Source: Acidimicrobiaceae bacterium (GTDB lineage Bacteria > Actinomycetota > Acidimicrobiia > Acidimicrobiales > Acidimicrobiaceae). Taken from it: a stretch of 18,878 nucleotides of DNA. The stretch spans positions 1-18,878 of the forward strand of contig JABEUO010000200.1 of the NCBI GenBank assembly GCA_013044415.1, written 5' to 3'. Below, piece by piece: positions 1 through 8,079 of this stretch. The notes below the pieces were generated by a model. The model was not told the DNA's origin, did no database searches, and was given only the letters and a program-made list of their open reading frames with translations. Within the stretch, counting starts at the first letter, position 1. Each line of letters opens with the position of its first letter. Both the position numbers and the translations under genes were made by a program.

Positions 1-2
1 CG

Positions 3-3000
3 TCGGGGCAGTTTAGCTACGACATCGAGGCGGGATACCCTGCGGCTTCGGGGAAGGCACCCTTGGTGGCCTGGAATCCCCAGAGTGGCGTCTCGTTATA
101 CCTCGACTGCATCGCACTGGCCTATAAGGCCAAGCCAAACTGCTCCTCCGCCCTAGCGCTTCCGTATCCGGTCGATCCAACCTTGATCGTGCAGGGTTCG
201 GCGGCACTCGGATCTAGCGGCGGGATACCTGTTCCCGTAGATGGAACACTCGACCTCCATACCGGCCTCGTCGGATTGGAGCTAACTCCGAGTTCCGCTC
301 CGTTGAATGTGAACGTCGCAAGTGGGGTGACGATTAGCCTCGCCAGTCTGACCGTCACCGGTGGGGTAGGGCTCCCGCTAGACGTCAGCGGAGCCGCTTC
401 GGCGATCATCCCACAGCTCGGCGGTACCGCTAGTCAACCGCTAGCCGTCAGCCTCTCACTCTCCGGCTCCAGCCTGCTGATAGCGATCAGCGGGCTCAAT
501 CTCTCGAGCATCGGTGTTCCACTTAGTGGGTTCTTCGCATACTCCACCGCAGCAGTGACCGGATATAACACCAATATGTCCGGCATCGGCACCGTCGACC
601 TCTCCCCAGGTCTCAATGTCTACGCCCTCTATACGCCTCCCGCCGTCGTGGTCTCTGCCCTTGACGCAGCGGGGATAAGTATCTCAACCGGAGGGACCCT
701 GCTATTTAGTGCTAGTTGGGCTCCGGGTTCTTCGCCGGTTGTGACTGCGTCGATTTCTGCCCCGGCTAACTTCCCGTTCCTGGAACTCCCTGGAGGCGGG
801 GGTATCACCGGGGCGTCCTTGTCCTACGTTGCAGACAGCCTCACCTTCAATGCCACTGGAACGATCCCGATTGTGGGTTCACAGTCCGCCTCGGTCTCAC
901 TGCAGGTCACAATCGCATCCGACGGATCGATCGCTGGAAGCGCTTCGGTCGACGGCCTTAGCGTCTTTGGGACAACCCTCAATCTGTCGGGTAGTGTGAC
1001 TCGGACCCCCTCTACCTCGTCTGGTTCCGGTGGGACATTGACCGCCTCGGTCTCGGGGTCGATGCCGGGACCATTCTCCCCGATACCTTCGCTATCCCAA
1101 CTGAGCTTTTCAAACGTCACCTTTGACCTCTCTAATACCGGGTTGAGCCTTCAGGGCACTGCGTCGGTGGACGGGCTCGGGTCGCTGACCCTCAGTGGAT
1201 CTCTCTCCTCGATGTCCAATTGGAAGGTCTCGGTCTCGGGAGAGGCGGCCAATTGGACCCCAGCACCAGACGCAGTTATCTCAGCAGCGGTGACCGGAAC
1301 CTTCAGCGATTCCAACGGGACCCTAGGGCTCGACATCCAAGCGTCGGGAGTCGGGACGCAGCCGCTGTTTCAGATCGGCCAGGGTGCGGTGTTCAGTGTC
1401 AATTCGGTCGAGATAGGCAACGGCTTGGCGCCAAATGGTTGCACACTGGTCAACTCTGGCGACCTCTTCCTCGCGATAAACGGCAGCTTTCAAGCTTCAA
1501 TCGCCGGGAACAGCCAGTCGGTTTCGGCTGCGGGCTGTTTCGACCTGGTGCACAACTCCTTGTCGCTCAGTGCCGACTTCTCCGCCTTGGGATTCAGCGC
1601 CGCTGGTGGGGCCATTGAAGTTAGCGCACCGACGATCTCCTTAGTCGAAACTAACGGAAGCTACTCGGTGATGGGGCAGGTAACCCTTTCTGTGACCATG
1701 CCCTCGGGTGGGTCATTCTCGCAGGTCTTTTCACTCGCCTTTGAATCGGGGGGAGCATTTGTCGTAGGTGGGACTATCGACCTAAGTTCATTTTTGGGAT
1801 CGGTAGGCAATAATGCCTACCTCTTCTATGCGAGCCAGGGAGTAGCGAGCTTCGATACCGGTAGCCCAAGTATCGGAAGTATCGCCCTGAGCAAGGGACT
1901 CAACTTCGCACTTGACCTAACCCTACCCCAGAGCGTCGTGAGCGCACTCGGCTACGCAAACATCCACCTTCCTAGCGGTACGGGATTGGTAGCCACCGGG
2001 AGGGCTGACTTCCAGTCCAGTTCTTACACCTTGAAGGTGGCGACATCTTTTGGCGCCGGGATGACCCTGTTTAGCTCGGGACAGGCCTCACTGGTCCTCG
2101 ACTCCGGTTATTTGAAGATCCAGATCCTCGGAGGGGTCGTCGACTTCGGGGTCGGCATGCAAGGTACCTTGAACGTCCCCTCGACGACGCCATCGGGGCC
2201 TACGTCCAGCGTCGCTGTATCGGGGCAGGTGATGGTATCGAGCGACGCTTCGATAAATATCGGAGTGACCATTGGCCAGTGCGGCACGAGTGGAGGTACC
2301 CCGTGGACCGGGGCGTTTGGCATATCAAACCTGACGGTCAACTGTGCCCAATTAGTTGGTGGAATCTCATTTGACCCACTTCTACCGAATATCGGATTTT
2401 CGGGGAGCATATCAAGCCTCCCCACCTCGATCGCAACGGCCATCGGTTATCAAGAGGGTGCCAACATCAGCTTTGCTTTCAACCTGAACCCGCCCCTACT
2501 CAGCTTTACCATCGGGTCAAAAGGTGCTACCACTCCGGCCCTAGAGCCACTCAGTGCCTTTAACCAACCACAGGTGCTACAGATCTACTACGCCCACTTC
2601 TACGCTGCGCCGTTCCCCGTGGTGATGAACTCGACTTACTACCCGGCGGGATTTTCGATAGGCTTCAACGCCAGCATCTATAGCGTCAACATCCAGGCTG
2701 AAGCGGATATCGGCATATCACCTCCGAGTTTCAAGATGGCGGCGTCGGTTAGTACTATCAACCTTCCCGGACCAATTACTATCGGACCAGCGAGCATCGA
2801 TATCCAAGGTTCAAGCTCGCCGCTGTCGTTCAAATTTAAAGTTTCGGGGTCATTGGCCCTCGGCCCGGGGTCATCCAATATCGGGCCGGACCTAAAAGTC
2901 GGGGGCTACCTGAACGCAAGTGCCGCCCTCGACCTATCGACTTCAGCCATAAGTGGGTCGCTGTCGGGTAGCCTTGGGCTCAATGTCTCCGCTTATATCG

Positions 3001-4562
3001 CCCAGTCCACCTGCTACACCAAGGTGGTTCCGATTCCCTACCCCTGTAACTACCAGTGGCAGTCGACCTCGATGAGCTTCAACGTTCCAACGACCGGTTT
3101 TGCGGTGAGTAGCGGAAACATCGCCCTAAGCGGGGGCGGGTACACGGTGACCTTCTACTTCAATGGAAACACCACCGTCCAGCCAGCTTCCTATCGACTT
3201 CGTAGGCGCGAAGGCGCAGCCGAGTTTGTTGCCCTCTCCGAAAGGAGAATTGCCCACAACAATCGGAAGGGACACGTCTCTTCCACCACCGTACCACCGG
3301 TGACTTCGACCACCAATGGGGCCTCACCGCCGACCACCGTCGTCCCCCTTAACCCTTCGGCGAAGGGCGGCGGAGGTAGCTACCTGCCGACAATTGGGTC
3401 TTGGAAACAGGTAACTACCATGCCCAAGGCTCATGAGTACGCCACCGTCGTCAGGCTAAACGATGGAAATGTCCTGGTCGCAGGGGGAGCATCGAGTACC
3501 AAGATACTAGCTAGCGCCGAACTCTACCATTGGAAGACCAACAGCTGGTCGTCCGTCCCACCGATGAACCAAGCGCGAATCGGGGCGTCCTATCAACTCT
3601 TGAAAAATGGCGACGTCTTGATATTTGGTGGGACGGGTTCGAACCAGAAGCCCTTGGCCTCGACCGAGATCTATAACCCGAATACGAACAGCTGGACAAA
3701 CTCCGCTCCAATGGCGACGGCAAGGTCATTTGCGACTTCGGTGCTACTCAAAAATGGCGACGTCTTTGTAACCGGGGGCATAGATGCAAGCCACAATCCG
3801 ATAGCTTCGAGCGAGGTCTACCACCCGGCGAGTAACTCTTGGAGCAAGGCCGCAGATATCACCACCCCGAGGGCGTTCGCTGCGGGGGCCCTCCTGCCGG
3901 ACGGTTCGGTGCTGGTGGCGGGGGGTCAGGGTCCTGTTGGTCCCCTAGGGAGCGCAGAGATCTTCAACCCTACGACGGGGTCTTGGACCGGAGCACCCTC
4001 GATGAGCCAACCCCGGGCGCAGGCGAGCGCGGTAACCTTGGCAAATGGGAATGTCTTGGTCCTCGGCGACGGTGTTACCGGGGATTTATATATCGCCAAG
4101 GATGGAACCTGGAAGACCACCGATGGGATGAACGTACCGAGGATCGACTCGGCCGCTGTCGCCTTGGCAAACGACATGGTGCTCGTGGTCGGGGGGATAA
4201 ATGCCAACAACTCGCTCTCCTCTAGCGAAATTCTCAACCCGACAACAGGAGTTTGGACCCCGGCTGCAAGCCTGCCAAACCAGGTAGCCTTCGCCACCGC
4301 CGTCGTTCTGCCTAACAATGCCGTCCTCGTCGTCGGGGGTGCATCGGTCCAGGGGGGAGTAGGCGCTACACCGACGATTACACCGTTGGCGGCGACCGAT
4401 ATGTTCGTCCCGCCGATAAAGGGCGCGGCCTTTCCGACCAATAGTTCCTCCGATTCGGTTATCTACTGGCTGACCGGAGGGGTAGTCGTTGTTGCCTTGG
4501 GCCTAGGATTCGGCATCTTTAGGAGAAGGACCAACCTGCGATCTTCGAAATCGAGTAGCTAG
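3..4562 (+). CDS. Large secreted surface protein with kelch repeats and C-terminal membrane anchor (5' partial)
   Basis: The frame is open to the left edge with no stop; the first in-window start-like codon is TTG at 63, so the true start lies upstream and no signal peptide is visible. Residues here count from that TTG. Residues 1 to about 1050 are Ser/Gly/Thr/Val-rich, low in charge and probably all beta, with alternating 'SVSGS'-type strands. Two stretches (about 150-235 and 579-665) resemble each other ('GLNVYALYTPPAVVVSAL' and 'GLNFALDLTLPQSVVSAL'), pointing to an internal duplication. All eight cysteines fall in four close pairs (C16/C27, C460/C492, C740/C761, C984/C995), as expected for disulfides outside the cell. 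A Thr/Pro linker (about 1060-1108) precedes seven kelch-type units (about 1113-1450, 'DGNVLVAGG'-like), probably one beta-propeller. A hydrophobic helix (about 1466-1487) followed by RRR would anchor the C-terminus in the membrane. Function unknown; adhesion, matrix or glycan binding is possible. No catalytic motif is recognisable. Confidence 0.85.
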   Translation, partial: SGQFSYDIEAGYPAASGKAPLVAWNPQSGVSLYLDCIALAYKAKPNCSSALALPYPVDPTLIVQGSAALGSSGGIPVPVDGTLDLHTGLVGLELTPSSAPLNVNVASGVTISLASLTVTGGVGLPLDVSGAASAIIPQLGGTASQPLAVSLSLSGSSLLIAISGLNLSSIGVPLSGFFAYSTAAVTGYNTNMSGIGTVDLSPGLNVYALYTPPAVVVSALDAAGISISTGGTLLFSASWAPGSSPVVTASISAPANFPFLELPGGGGITGASLSYVADSLTFNATGTIPIVGSQSASVSLQVTIASDGSIAGSASVDGLSVFGTTLNLSGSVTRTPSTSSGSGGTLTASVSGSMPGPFSPIPSLSQLSFSNVTFDLSNTGLSLQGTASVDGLGSLTLSGSLSSMSNWKVSVSGEAANWTPAPDAVISAAVTGTFSDSNGTLGLDIQASGVGTQPLFQIGQGAVFSVNSVEIGNGLAPNGCTLVNSGDLFLAINGSFQASIAGNSQSVSAAGCFDLVHNSLSLSADFSALGFSAAGGAIEVSAPTISLVETNGSYSVMGQVTLSVTMPSGGSFSQVFSLAFESGGAFVVGGTIDLSSFLGSVGNNAYLFYASQGVASFDTGSPSIGSIALSKGLNFALDLTLPQSVVSALGYANIHLPSGTGLVATGRADFQSSSYTLKVATSFGAGMTLFSSGQASLVLDSGYLKIQILGGVVDFGVGMQGTLNVPSTTPSGPTSSVAVSGQVMVSSDASINIGVTIGQCGTSGGTPWTGAFGISNLTVNCAQLVGGISFDPLLPNIGFSGSISSLPTSIATAIGYQEGANISFAFNLNPPLLSFTIGSKGATTPALEPLSAFNQPQVLQIYYAHFYAAPFPVVMNSTYYPAGFSIGFNASIYSVNIQAEADIGISPPSFKMAASVSTINLPGPITIGPASIDIQGSSSPLSFKFKVSGSLALGPGSSNIGPDLKVGGYLNASAALDLSTSAISGSLSGSLGLNVSAYIAQSTCYTKVVPIPYPCNYQWQSTSMSFNVPTTGFAVSSGNIALSGGGYTVTFYFNGNTTVQPASYRLRRREGAAEFVALSERRIAHNNRKGHVSSTTVPPVTSTTNGASPPTTVVPLNPSAKGGGGSYLPTIGSWKQVTTMPKAHEYATVVRLNDGNVLVAGGASSTKILASAELYHWKTNSWSSVPPMNQARIGASYQLLKNGDVLIFGGTGSNQKPLASTEIYNPNTNSWTNSAPMATARSFATSVLLKNGDVFVTGGIDASHNPIASSEVYHPASNSWSKAADITTPRAFAAGALLPDGSVLVAGGQGPVGPLGSAEIFNPTTGSWTGAPSMSQPRAQASAVTLANGNVLVLGDGVTGDLYIAKDGTWKTTDGMNVPRIDSAAVALANDMVLVVGGINANNSLSSSEILNPTTGVWTPAASLPNQVAFATAVVLPNNAVLVVGGASVQGGVGATPTITPLAATDMFVPPIKGAAFPTNSSSDSVIYWLTGGVVVVALGLGFGIFRRRTNLRSSKSSS

Positions 4563-4709
4563 CGCGCATTGGATAGCTAACGGAGGCTAGATCAGGGTGT
4601 TTTTGGTTCTGTCCGACCACCACAAGATGAGAAGCTCAGGCCAAAGGTGAATTAGAGAACCCCAAGCGAACAATTGTCGGTTGACCCTTTTGCCCATTAG
4701 CGTGTAGCG

Positions 4710-6221
4710 GTGGATTCGAGCGATACCAAGAGACCATTGAGCTTCCTCGATAGCTATGCTGCGAACCGAGGGCCAATCGTTAGCTCTTGGCTAGTAGAAG
4801 GGGAGTCTCAAGGTTCCTTCGTCCAACTCGAAGGTCCCTTTAGGAGGTATAGGCGAACACCGGCGGCTTCTTCGGACGAACCCGACAGGATCGAGTTCGA
4901 GCTCTGGGTTCCCGGGCTCAACTGGCTCTTTGCTCCCCTCTACCGGAGGTTGCTCACCAAGGCGAATTCGAAGTTGGCCTCCTTTTTGCCCCCCGCTCCG
5001 ATATCCCCTGCGAGCCTTGTCACCCTGGGCCTCGCATTTTGGATCACCCTCGTGGTTGCCTACTGCGCCACCCTTTTAGGGCAGACCCTCGCATTCGGAG
5101 CGGGGAGCCTACATGCGAGCTCCTTTGCACAGGCGGTCCTCCTCGGGGCATCGAGGTTCGACGTACTGATTGCGATTCCAGCAACCCGGCTGGCGGATCG
5201 CTTGGGGCGGGTCGCCGTTTTGAAGTGGTCCTTTGTAGCCGCTATCGCAGCGACGGTGGTAATTGGCTTCTCTCCAAATGCATTCGTGTTGGGTGTTTTC
5301 CAGATCCTCGCTAAGGCGGCGGCGACGACGGTGACCCTGGTAGTGGTAGTACTGGTAGCCGAGTCGGTCGAGTCTAAGGCGAGGGCATGGGCGATGGGAT
5401 TTCTAATCCTCCCTACCGCCCTCGGTGCGGGGACCTGCGCAGCACTCGTCTCGACGCTGGGAATAACCGACTGGATGTGGCGGGTACTCTTTTTCATCAC
5501 CATCTTTGCGCTAGCCTTGTTGTGGTCGGTGAAGAGGCTGGCGGAGTCTGAGAGGTTCCAACACGCAAGTCGGTCGAGGTCCCTAAAAGAGCTCAATCAT
5601 CCAAAGCTACGCTCCAGGCTCATACTGATAAGTGTCGCAGCGGCCCTCGTGAATATCTTCTTTATCCCCGCATCTCAGTTTCGTAACCAGTACCTGACGG
5701 TCAATAGGCACTACCTTCCGTATCAGGTATCGTTATTTACCCTCTTCACGAACCTCCCAGCCGGTATCGGCCTCGCATTAGGGAGTCGACTATCTGAGAC
5801 CAGGGGTCGAAGGGGGGTGGCATCGCTGGGCCTCGCCGTTGGCGGGTTGCTCTTCGGCCTCGCCTTCGTCACCTCTGGTTACTGGCTGATCATATTTGGG
5901 ACACTCGGTTCGATAGCCGGCACCTTTGGTGTCCCCGCAATATCTGTCTTCGGCCCAGAGTTATTTCCGACCAAGCTCCGCTCGGGTGCGAATGTGATTG
6001 CGACCGTAGCCGGGAGGATTGGATCTGCGGTTGGGCTAATCCTCGTCGGCGTGGGTAGGGCGAGGGGGATGTCCTACGGTACCCCGATCGCACTTTTAAT
6101 GGTCGGGCCGATCATACTGTCGGTTGTCGTACTCTTATTCTTCCCAGAGACGATGGGAGAGACCCTAGAGGAGATCAACCCAGACGACCTCGGTGATGAC
6201 TTTCCTACCGGCCTCGTCTAG
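4710..6221 (+). CDS. MFS transporter, sugar-porter-like, with long cytosolic N-terminal extension
   Basis: This is a 503-residue major facilitator superfamily secondary transporter of the cytoplasmic membrane. About 12 hydrophobic segments begin near residue 97. The loop 2-3 signature 'RLADRLGRVAVLK' is at about 160-172, its second-half counterpart is 'LSETRGRRG', and the C-terminal 'FPETMGETLEEI' matches the PETKG-type motif of sugar and other porters. Substrate is not predictable; family members move sugars, aromatic acids or drugs by proton symport or antiport. The first roughly 95 residues are a polar extension ('ELWVPGLNWLFAPLYRRLL') not usual for the family; I do not recognise it. The GTG start at 4710 has no Shine-Dalgarno within 15 bases, and no later Met or Val in the extension has one that I can see, so the start is uncertain and a leaderless transcript is possible. 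It is a single gene, 147 bases after the kelch protein and convergent with the NCS1 permease. Confidence 0.88.
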   Translation: MDSSDTKRPLSFLDSYAANRGPIVSSWLVEGESQGSFVQLEGPFRRYRRTPAASSDEPDRIEFELWVPGLNWLFAPLYRRLLTKANSKLASFLPPAPISPASLVTLGLAFWITLVVAYCATLLGQTLAFGAGSLHASSFAQAVLLGASRFDVLIAIPATRLADRLGRVAVLKWSFVAAIAATVVIGFSPNAFVLGVFQILAKAAATTVTLVVVVLVAESVESKARAWAMGFLILPTALGAGTCAALVSTLGITDWMWRVLFFITIFALALLWSVKRLAESERFQHASRSRSLKELNHPKLRSRLILISVAAALVNIFFIPASQFRNQYLTVNRHYLPYQVSLFTLFTNLPAGIGLALGSRLSETRGRRGVASLGLAVGGLLFGLAFVTSGYWLIIFGTLGSIAGTFGVPAISVFGPELFPTKLRSGANVIATVAGRIGSAVGLILVGVGRARGMSYGTPIALLMVGPIILSVVVLLFFPETMGETLEEINPDDLGDDFPTGLV

Positions 6222-6253
6222 TCGGATAGTCTCAGGGGTGAAAAGTGGCCGAT

Positions 6254-6286
6254 GGATGACCGAGGGATGGCCGAGGGATGGCCGGG
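6254..6286. repeat. 11-bp tandem repeat, three copies
   Basis: The unit GGATGRCCGRG occurs three times head to tail (6254-6264, 6265-6275, 6276-6286). It differs at one base in copy 1 and one in copy 3. It lies 33 bases after the MFS stop codon, and copies 2 and 3 overlap the left arm of the adjoining stem. Confidence 0.85.
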
Positions 6287-6306
6287 GGCGGGTGCCCTCG
6301 GCCATC
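6266..6306. terminator. Perfect 12-bp stem between convergent genes, probable bidirectional terminator
   Basis: GATGGCCGAGGG (6266-6277) and CCCTCGGCCATC (6295-6306) are exact reverse complements around a 17-base loop. The stem is GC-rich and sits between the convergent MFS and NCS1 permease genes, where a terminator serving both strands is expected. There is no clear T-run on either side, so intrinsic termination is inferred from position and stem strength only. Confidence 0.5.
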
Positions 6307-6353
6307 TACCTCAGAATTAAGCTACCTCAGAATTAAGCTACCTCAGAGCTAAG
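6306..6353. repeat. 16-bp tandem repeat, three copies
   Basis: CTACCTCAGAATTAAG is repeated exactly at 6306-6321 and 6322-6337. A third copy at 6338-6353 differs at two bases (GC for AT). The first base overlaps the right arm of the neighbouring stem. The array is non-coding and ends 15 bases beyond the 3' end of the permease gene. It may simply be replication slippage. Confidence 0.9.
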
Positions 6354-6368
6354 CAAAGAGATCCGTGG

Positions 6369-7814
6369 CTACCTCGATCCAGCCCTTGCCTTGTTAGTGA
6401 ATAGATTGCTTGACAAGAGAAATAGGCAGTATAAAACGGCTGCTGCTACTGCTCCCGCTGCGAAGCCGAGACCGTCTTGGCCGATTGACCCTTTCGCCAA
6501 AGGGCCGGTATAGAGGGAAGAGCTCGTCCATGCGAATCCGAGAAGATCGCCGATTAGCCAAGCGGTGATCGCCCGCCAGTTATTTGAAGAGCCCCGGATC
6601 GATTCTTTGGACCAGACCTTAGAATCCACCATCCCGAGTCCGAATATCATCGCCCAGGCACTGATTGGTACCGCAAGTAGCTCTACCAGGCTGACCAGGG
6701 TTGAAAGGACCGATCCTGGCCTAGCGACGATCCAAGCACCCGCAACGATTACTACCGCAGCATCGACCAGTACCGTCTTTGAACGCTCCAAGCGAACTCC
6801 CAAGGCCAAAAGACTGAGTCCCGAGGAGTAGAGGCCCAGGATCATCTGGGCCAGCAGGCCAGCGATCGCCAAGATTAGGTATGGAACAGTCGCCCAAACC
6901 GGCAGGATGGTCCGGATCGCCCCGATCGGGTTTGCACTCGAAGCGAGCGAGGTGACGGACTGGGCTAGAAAGTAGCCAAAGATGACCAGGGCCGCAAAGG
7001 GAATCCCGGCTCCAAGGGCGGTGAAGGCCGCCACTTTAAATGATCCCTCCGATCGAGGGAGATACCGGGAGTAGTCTGCACTCACGTTGACCCAACTCAC
7101 TCCGCCGCTAGCCGCTATTACCGAGCCCGCCACGAGCAGCATGGCGAAGGGGGCAGGGTGTGTCACATGAGCGGGCGATAGTGAGATCCTCGTCGAGATG
7201 AGCACGGCCATAGCAACCGTCGCTAGTCCAAATACCCAGGCTGTGATCGTCTGGATCACAACGATCGTGGCGTGCCCAAGGCGACTCGCCAGAAGCGATA
7301 TGGTGACAATCCCCGCCAGGATCAGTACCGCAATCACGGTTCTCTCTCCGTGTCGGATACTTGCGCCAAAGATGGTAAGGATCGCCTCCGTCGCCACCAC
7401 TGCGGTAATCGTCTCCCAACCGACGAGGCTGAGCCAGCTTGCGAGGGCTGGCCCCCTGTTGAGCCCACCCCCAAAGACCCGGCGGGAGAGTGCGAGCATC
7501 GGTTCGCCTCCCCTTTTACCTGCGATGCTCAAGATGCCGACCGGTATAAAGGACCCGATGGCCGCAACAATCCCGACCATTATCGCCTGGAGGGGGTCGA
7601 GGGACATCGCCGCCATGATCGCCCCGTAGACGACTGCGATTAGCCCGAGGTTGGCCGCCATCCAGAGCCAGAAGAGATCGCTCGCTTTTCCCTTCCGGTC
7701 GGCGTCGATGACCTCTTCGATGCCGTATGATTCGGGCTTCCAAGGCTGATTTGAGCGCGTTCCGCTCTTTTGCGTAACAAATCCGGACGTCACTGCGTCA
7801 GAATCAAGGGACAT
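6369..7814 (-). CDS. NCS1-family purine/cytosine-type permease under a cobalamin riboswitch
   Basis: The 481-residue product is an integral membrane secondary transporter of the nucleobase:cation symporter-1 family, which includes CodB and CytX. Evidence is the N-terminal family region 'GIEEVIDADRKGKASDLF' running into 'WMAANL' and 'VVYGAIM', the conserved 'SADYSRYLPRSEG' at about 244-256, about 12 hydrophobic segments, and family-typical length. The frame extends to a GTG at 7847, but the ATG at 7814 is preferred: GGAGG lies seven bases before it, while the GTG has no ribosome site and falls in the riboswitch expression platform. Family members carry cytosine, purines, allantoin, hydantoins or the thiamin precursor hydroxymethylpyrimidine. 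The exact substrate cannot be read from sequence. The B12 riboswitch upstream suggests a base or precursor linked to cobalamin, such as a lower-ligand base, which is inference. It is a single gene, convergent with the MFS gene. Confidence 0.9.
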   Translation of the reverse strand: MSLDSDAVTSGFVTQKSGTRSNQPWKPESYGIEEVIDADRKGKASDLFWLWMAANLGLIAVVYGAIMAAMSLDPLQAIMVGIVAAIGSFIPVGILSIAGKRGGEPMLALSRRVFGGGLNRGPALASWLSLVGWETITAVVATEAILTIFGASIRHGERTVIAVLILAGIVTISLLASRLGHATIVVIQTITAWVFGLATVAMAVLISTRISLSPAHVTHPAPFAMLLVAGSVIAASGGVSWVNVSADYSRYLPRSEGSFKVAAFTALGAGIPFAALVIFGYFLAQSVTSLASSANPIGAIRTILPVWATVPYLILAIAGLLAQMILGLYSSGLSLLALGVRLERSKTVLVDAAVVIVAGAWIVARPGSVLSTLVSLVELLAVPISAWAMIFGLGMVDSKVWSKESIRGSSNNWRAITAWLIGDLLGFAWTSSSLYTGPLAKGSIGQDGLGFAAGAVAAAVLYCLFLLSSNLFTNKARAGSR

Positions 7815-7862
7815 AGTTATGCCTCCGTACTCGGCTACCGGTTCCACGGGTAGCTATCGTGG
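7815..7862 (-). promoter_or_regulatory. Expression platform and ribosome binding site of the riboswitch-controlled permease
   Basis: Between the aptamer and the ATG lie a 6-bp hairpin (GCTACC/GGTAGC, 7834-7854) and a strong Shine-Dalgarno GGAGG (7826-7822, minus strand). The bases GAGGC of the ribosome site can pair with GCCTC at 7872-7868, which also forms part of the 3' strand of aptamer helix P1. There is no T-run for a terminator. Control of translation initiation is therefore more likely than attenuation, but the switching partner is inferred. Confidence 0.5.
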
Positions 7863-8038
7863 TCAACGAGGCCGGTCTCCTGGCTCTCGGATCACTACCA
7901 GCGCCCGCCTTCCCGGGGTAAACCCCAGTGGCACCATGGGCGCAGGCTCCCCGATTACAGTGGCGGGCCCGCTCCGGAATTAAACCGGATTCCCGATTCT
8001 CCCCACGGCCAATAGCCGACTATGGGGCACCTCGTGAC
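7863..8038 (-). ncRNA. Cobalamin (B12) riboswitch aptamer
   Basis: Read on the minus strand, the element carries the family's landmarks in order. They are GAGGTGCC, then GGGAATCCGG with its partner CCGGAGCGGGCCCGCCACTG (the core helix and GCCACTG-type junction), then GCCACTGGGG, CGGGAAGGCGGGCGC, and finally the B12 box AGAGCCAGGAGACCGGCC (7887-7870). The ends are set by closing helix P1: ACGAGG (8035-8030) pairs with CCTCGT (7871-7866), extended by two further pairs around a bulge. Length of about 176 bases suits the class. It points at the NCS1 permease 50 bases downstream. Such switches normally lower expression when adenosylcobalamin binds, so the permease should be on when B12 is scarce. 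Confidence 0.95.
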
Positions 8039-8050
8039 AACTGAATGCAA

Positions 8051-8079
8051 AAGCTACCACCGTTGCGATATCAGTGCAA
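8051..8079 (-). promoter_or_regulatory. Possible promoter for the riboswitch-permease transcript
   Basis: On the minus strand TTGCAC (8079-8074), a 17-base spacer and TAGCTT (8056-8051) resemble a weak sigma70-type promoter. Each box matches the consensus at only three of six bases. Spacing is ideal, and the implied start near 8044 falls just ahead of riboswitch helix P1, which is the main support. Confidence 0.3.

Noticed and set aside
3926..4441. 171-residue minus-strand frame inside the kelch region
   Set aside because: It is a shadow of the strongly supported plus-strand kelch repeats and has no domain of its own.
7815..7847. GTG at 7847 as the permease start
   Set aside because: It has no Shine-Dalgarno and lies in the riboswitch expression platform, while the ATG at 7814 has GGAGG at ideal spacing.
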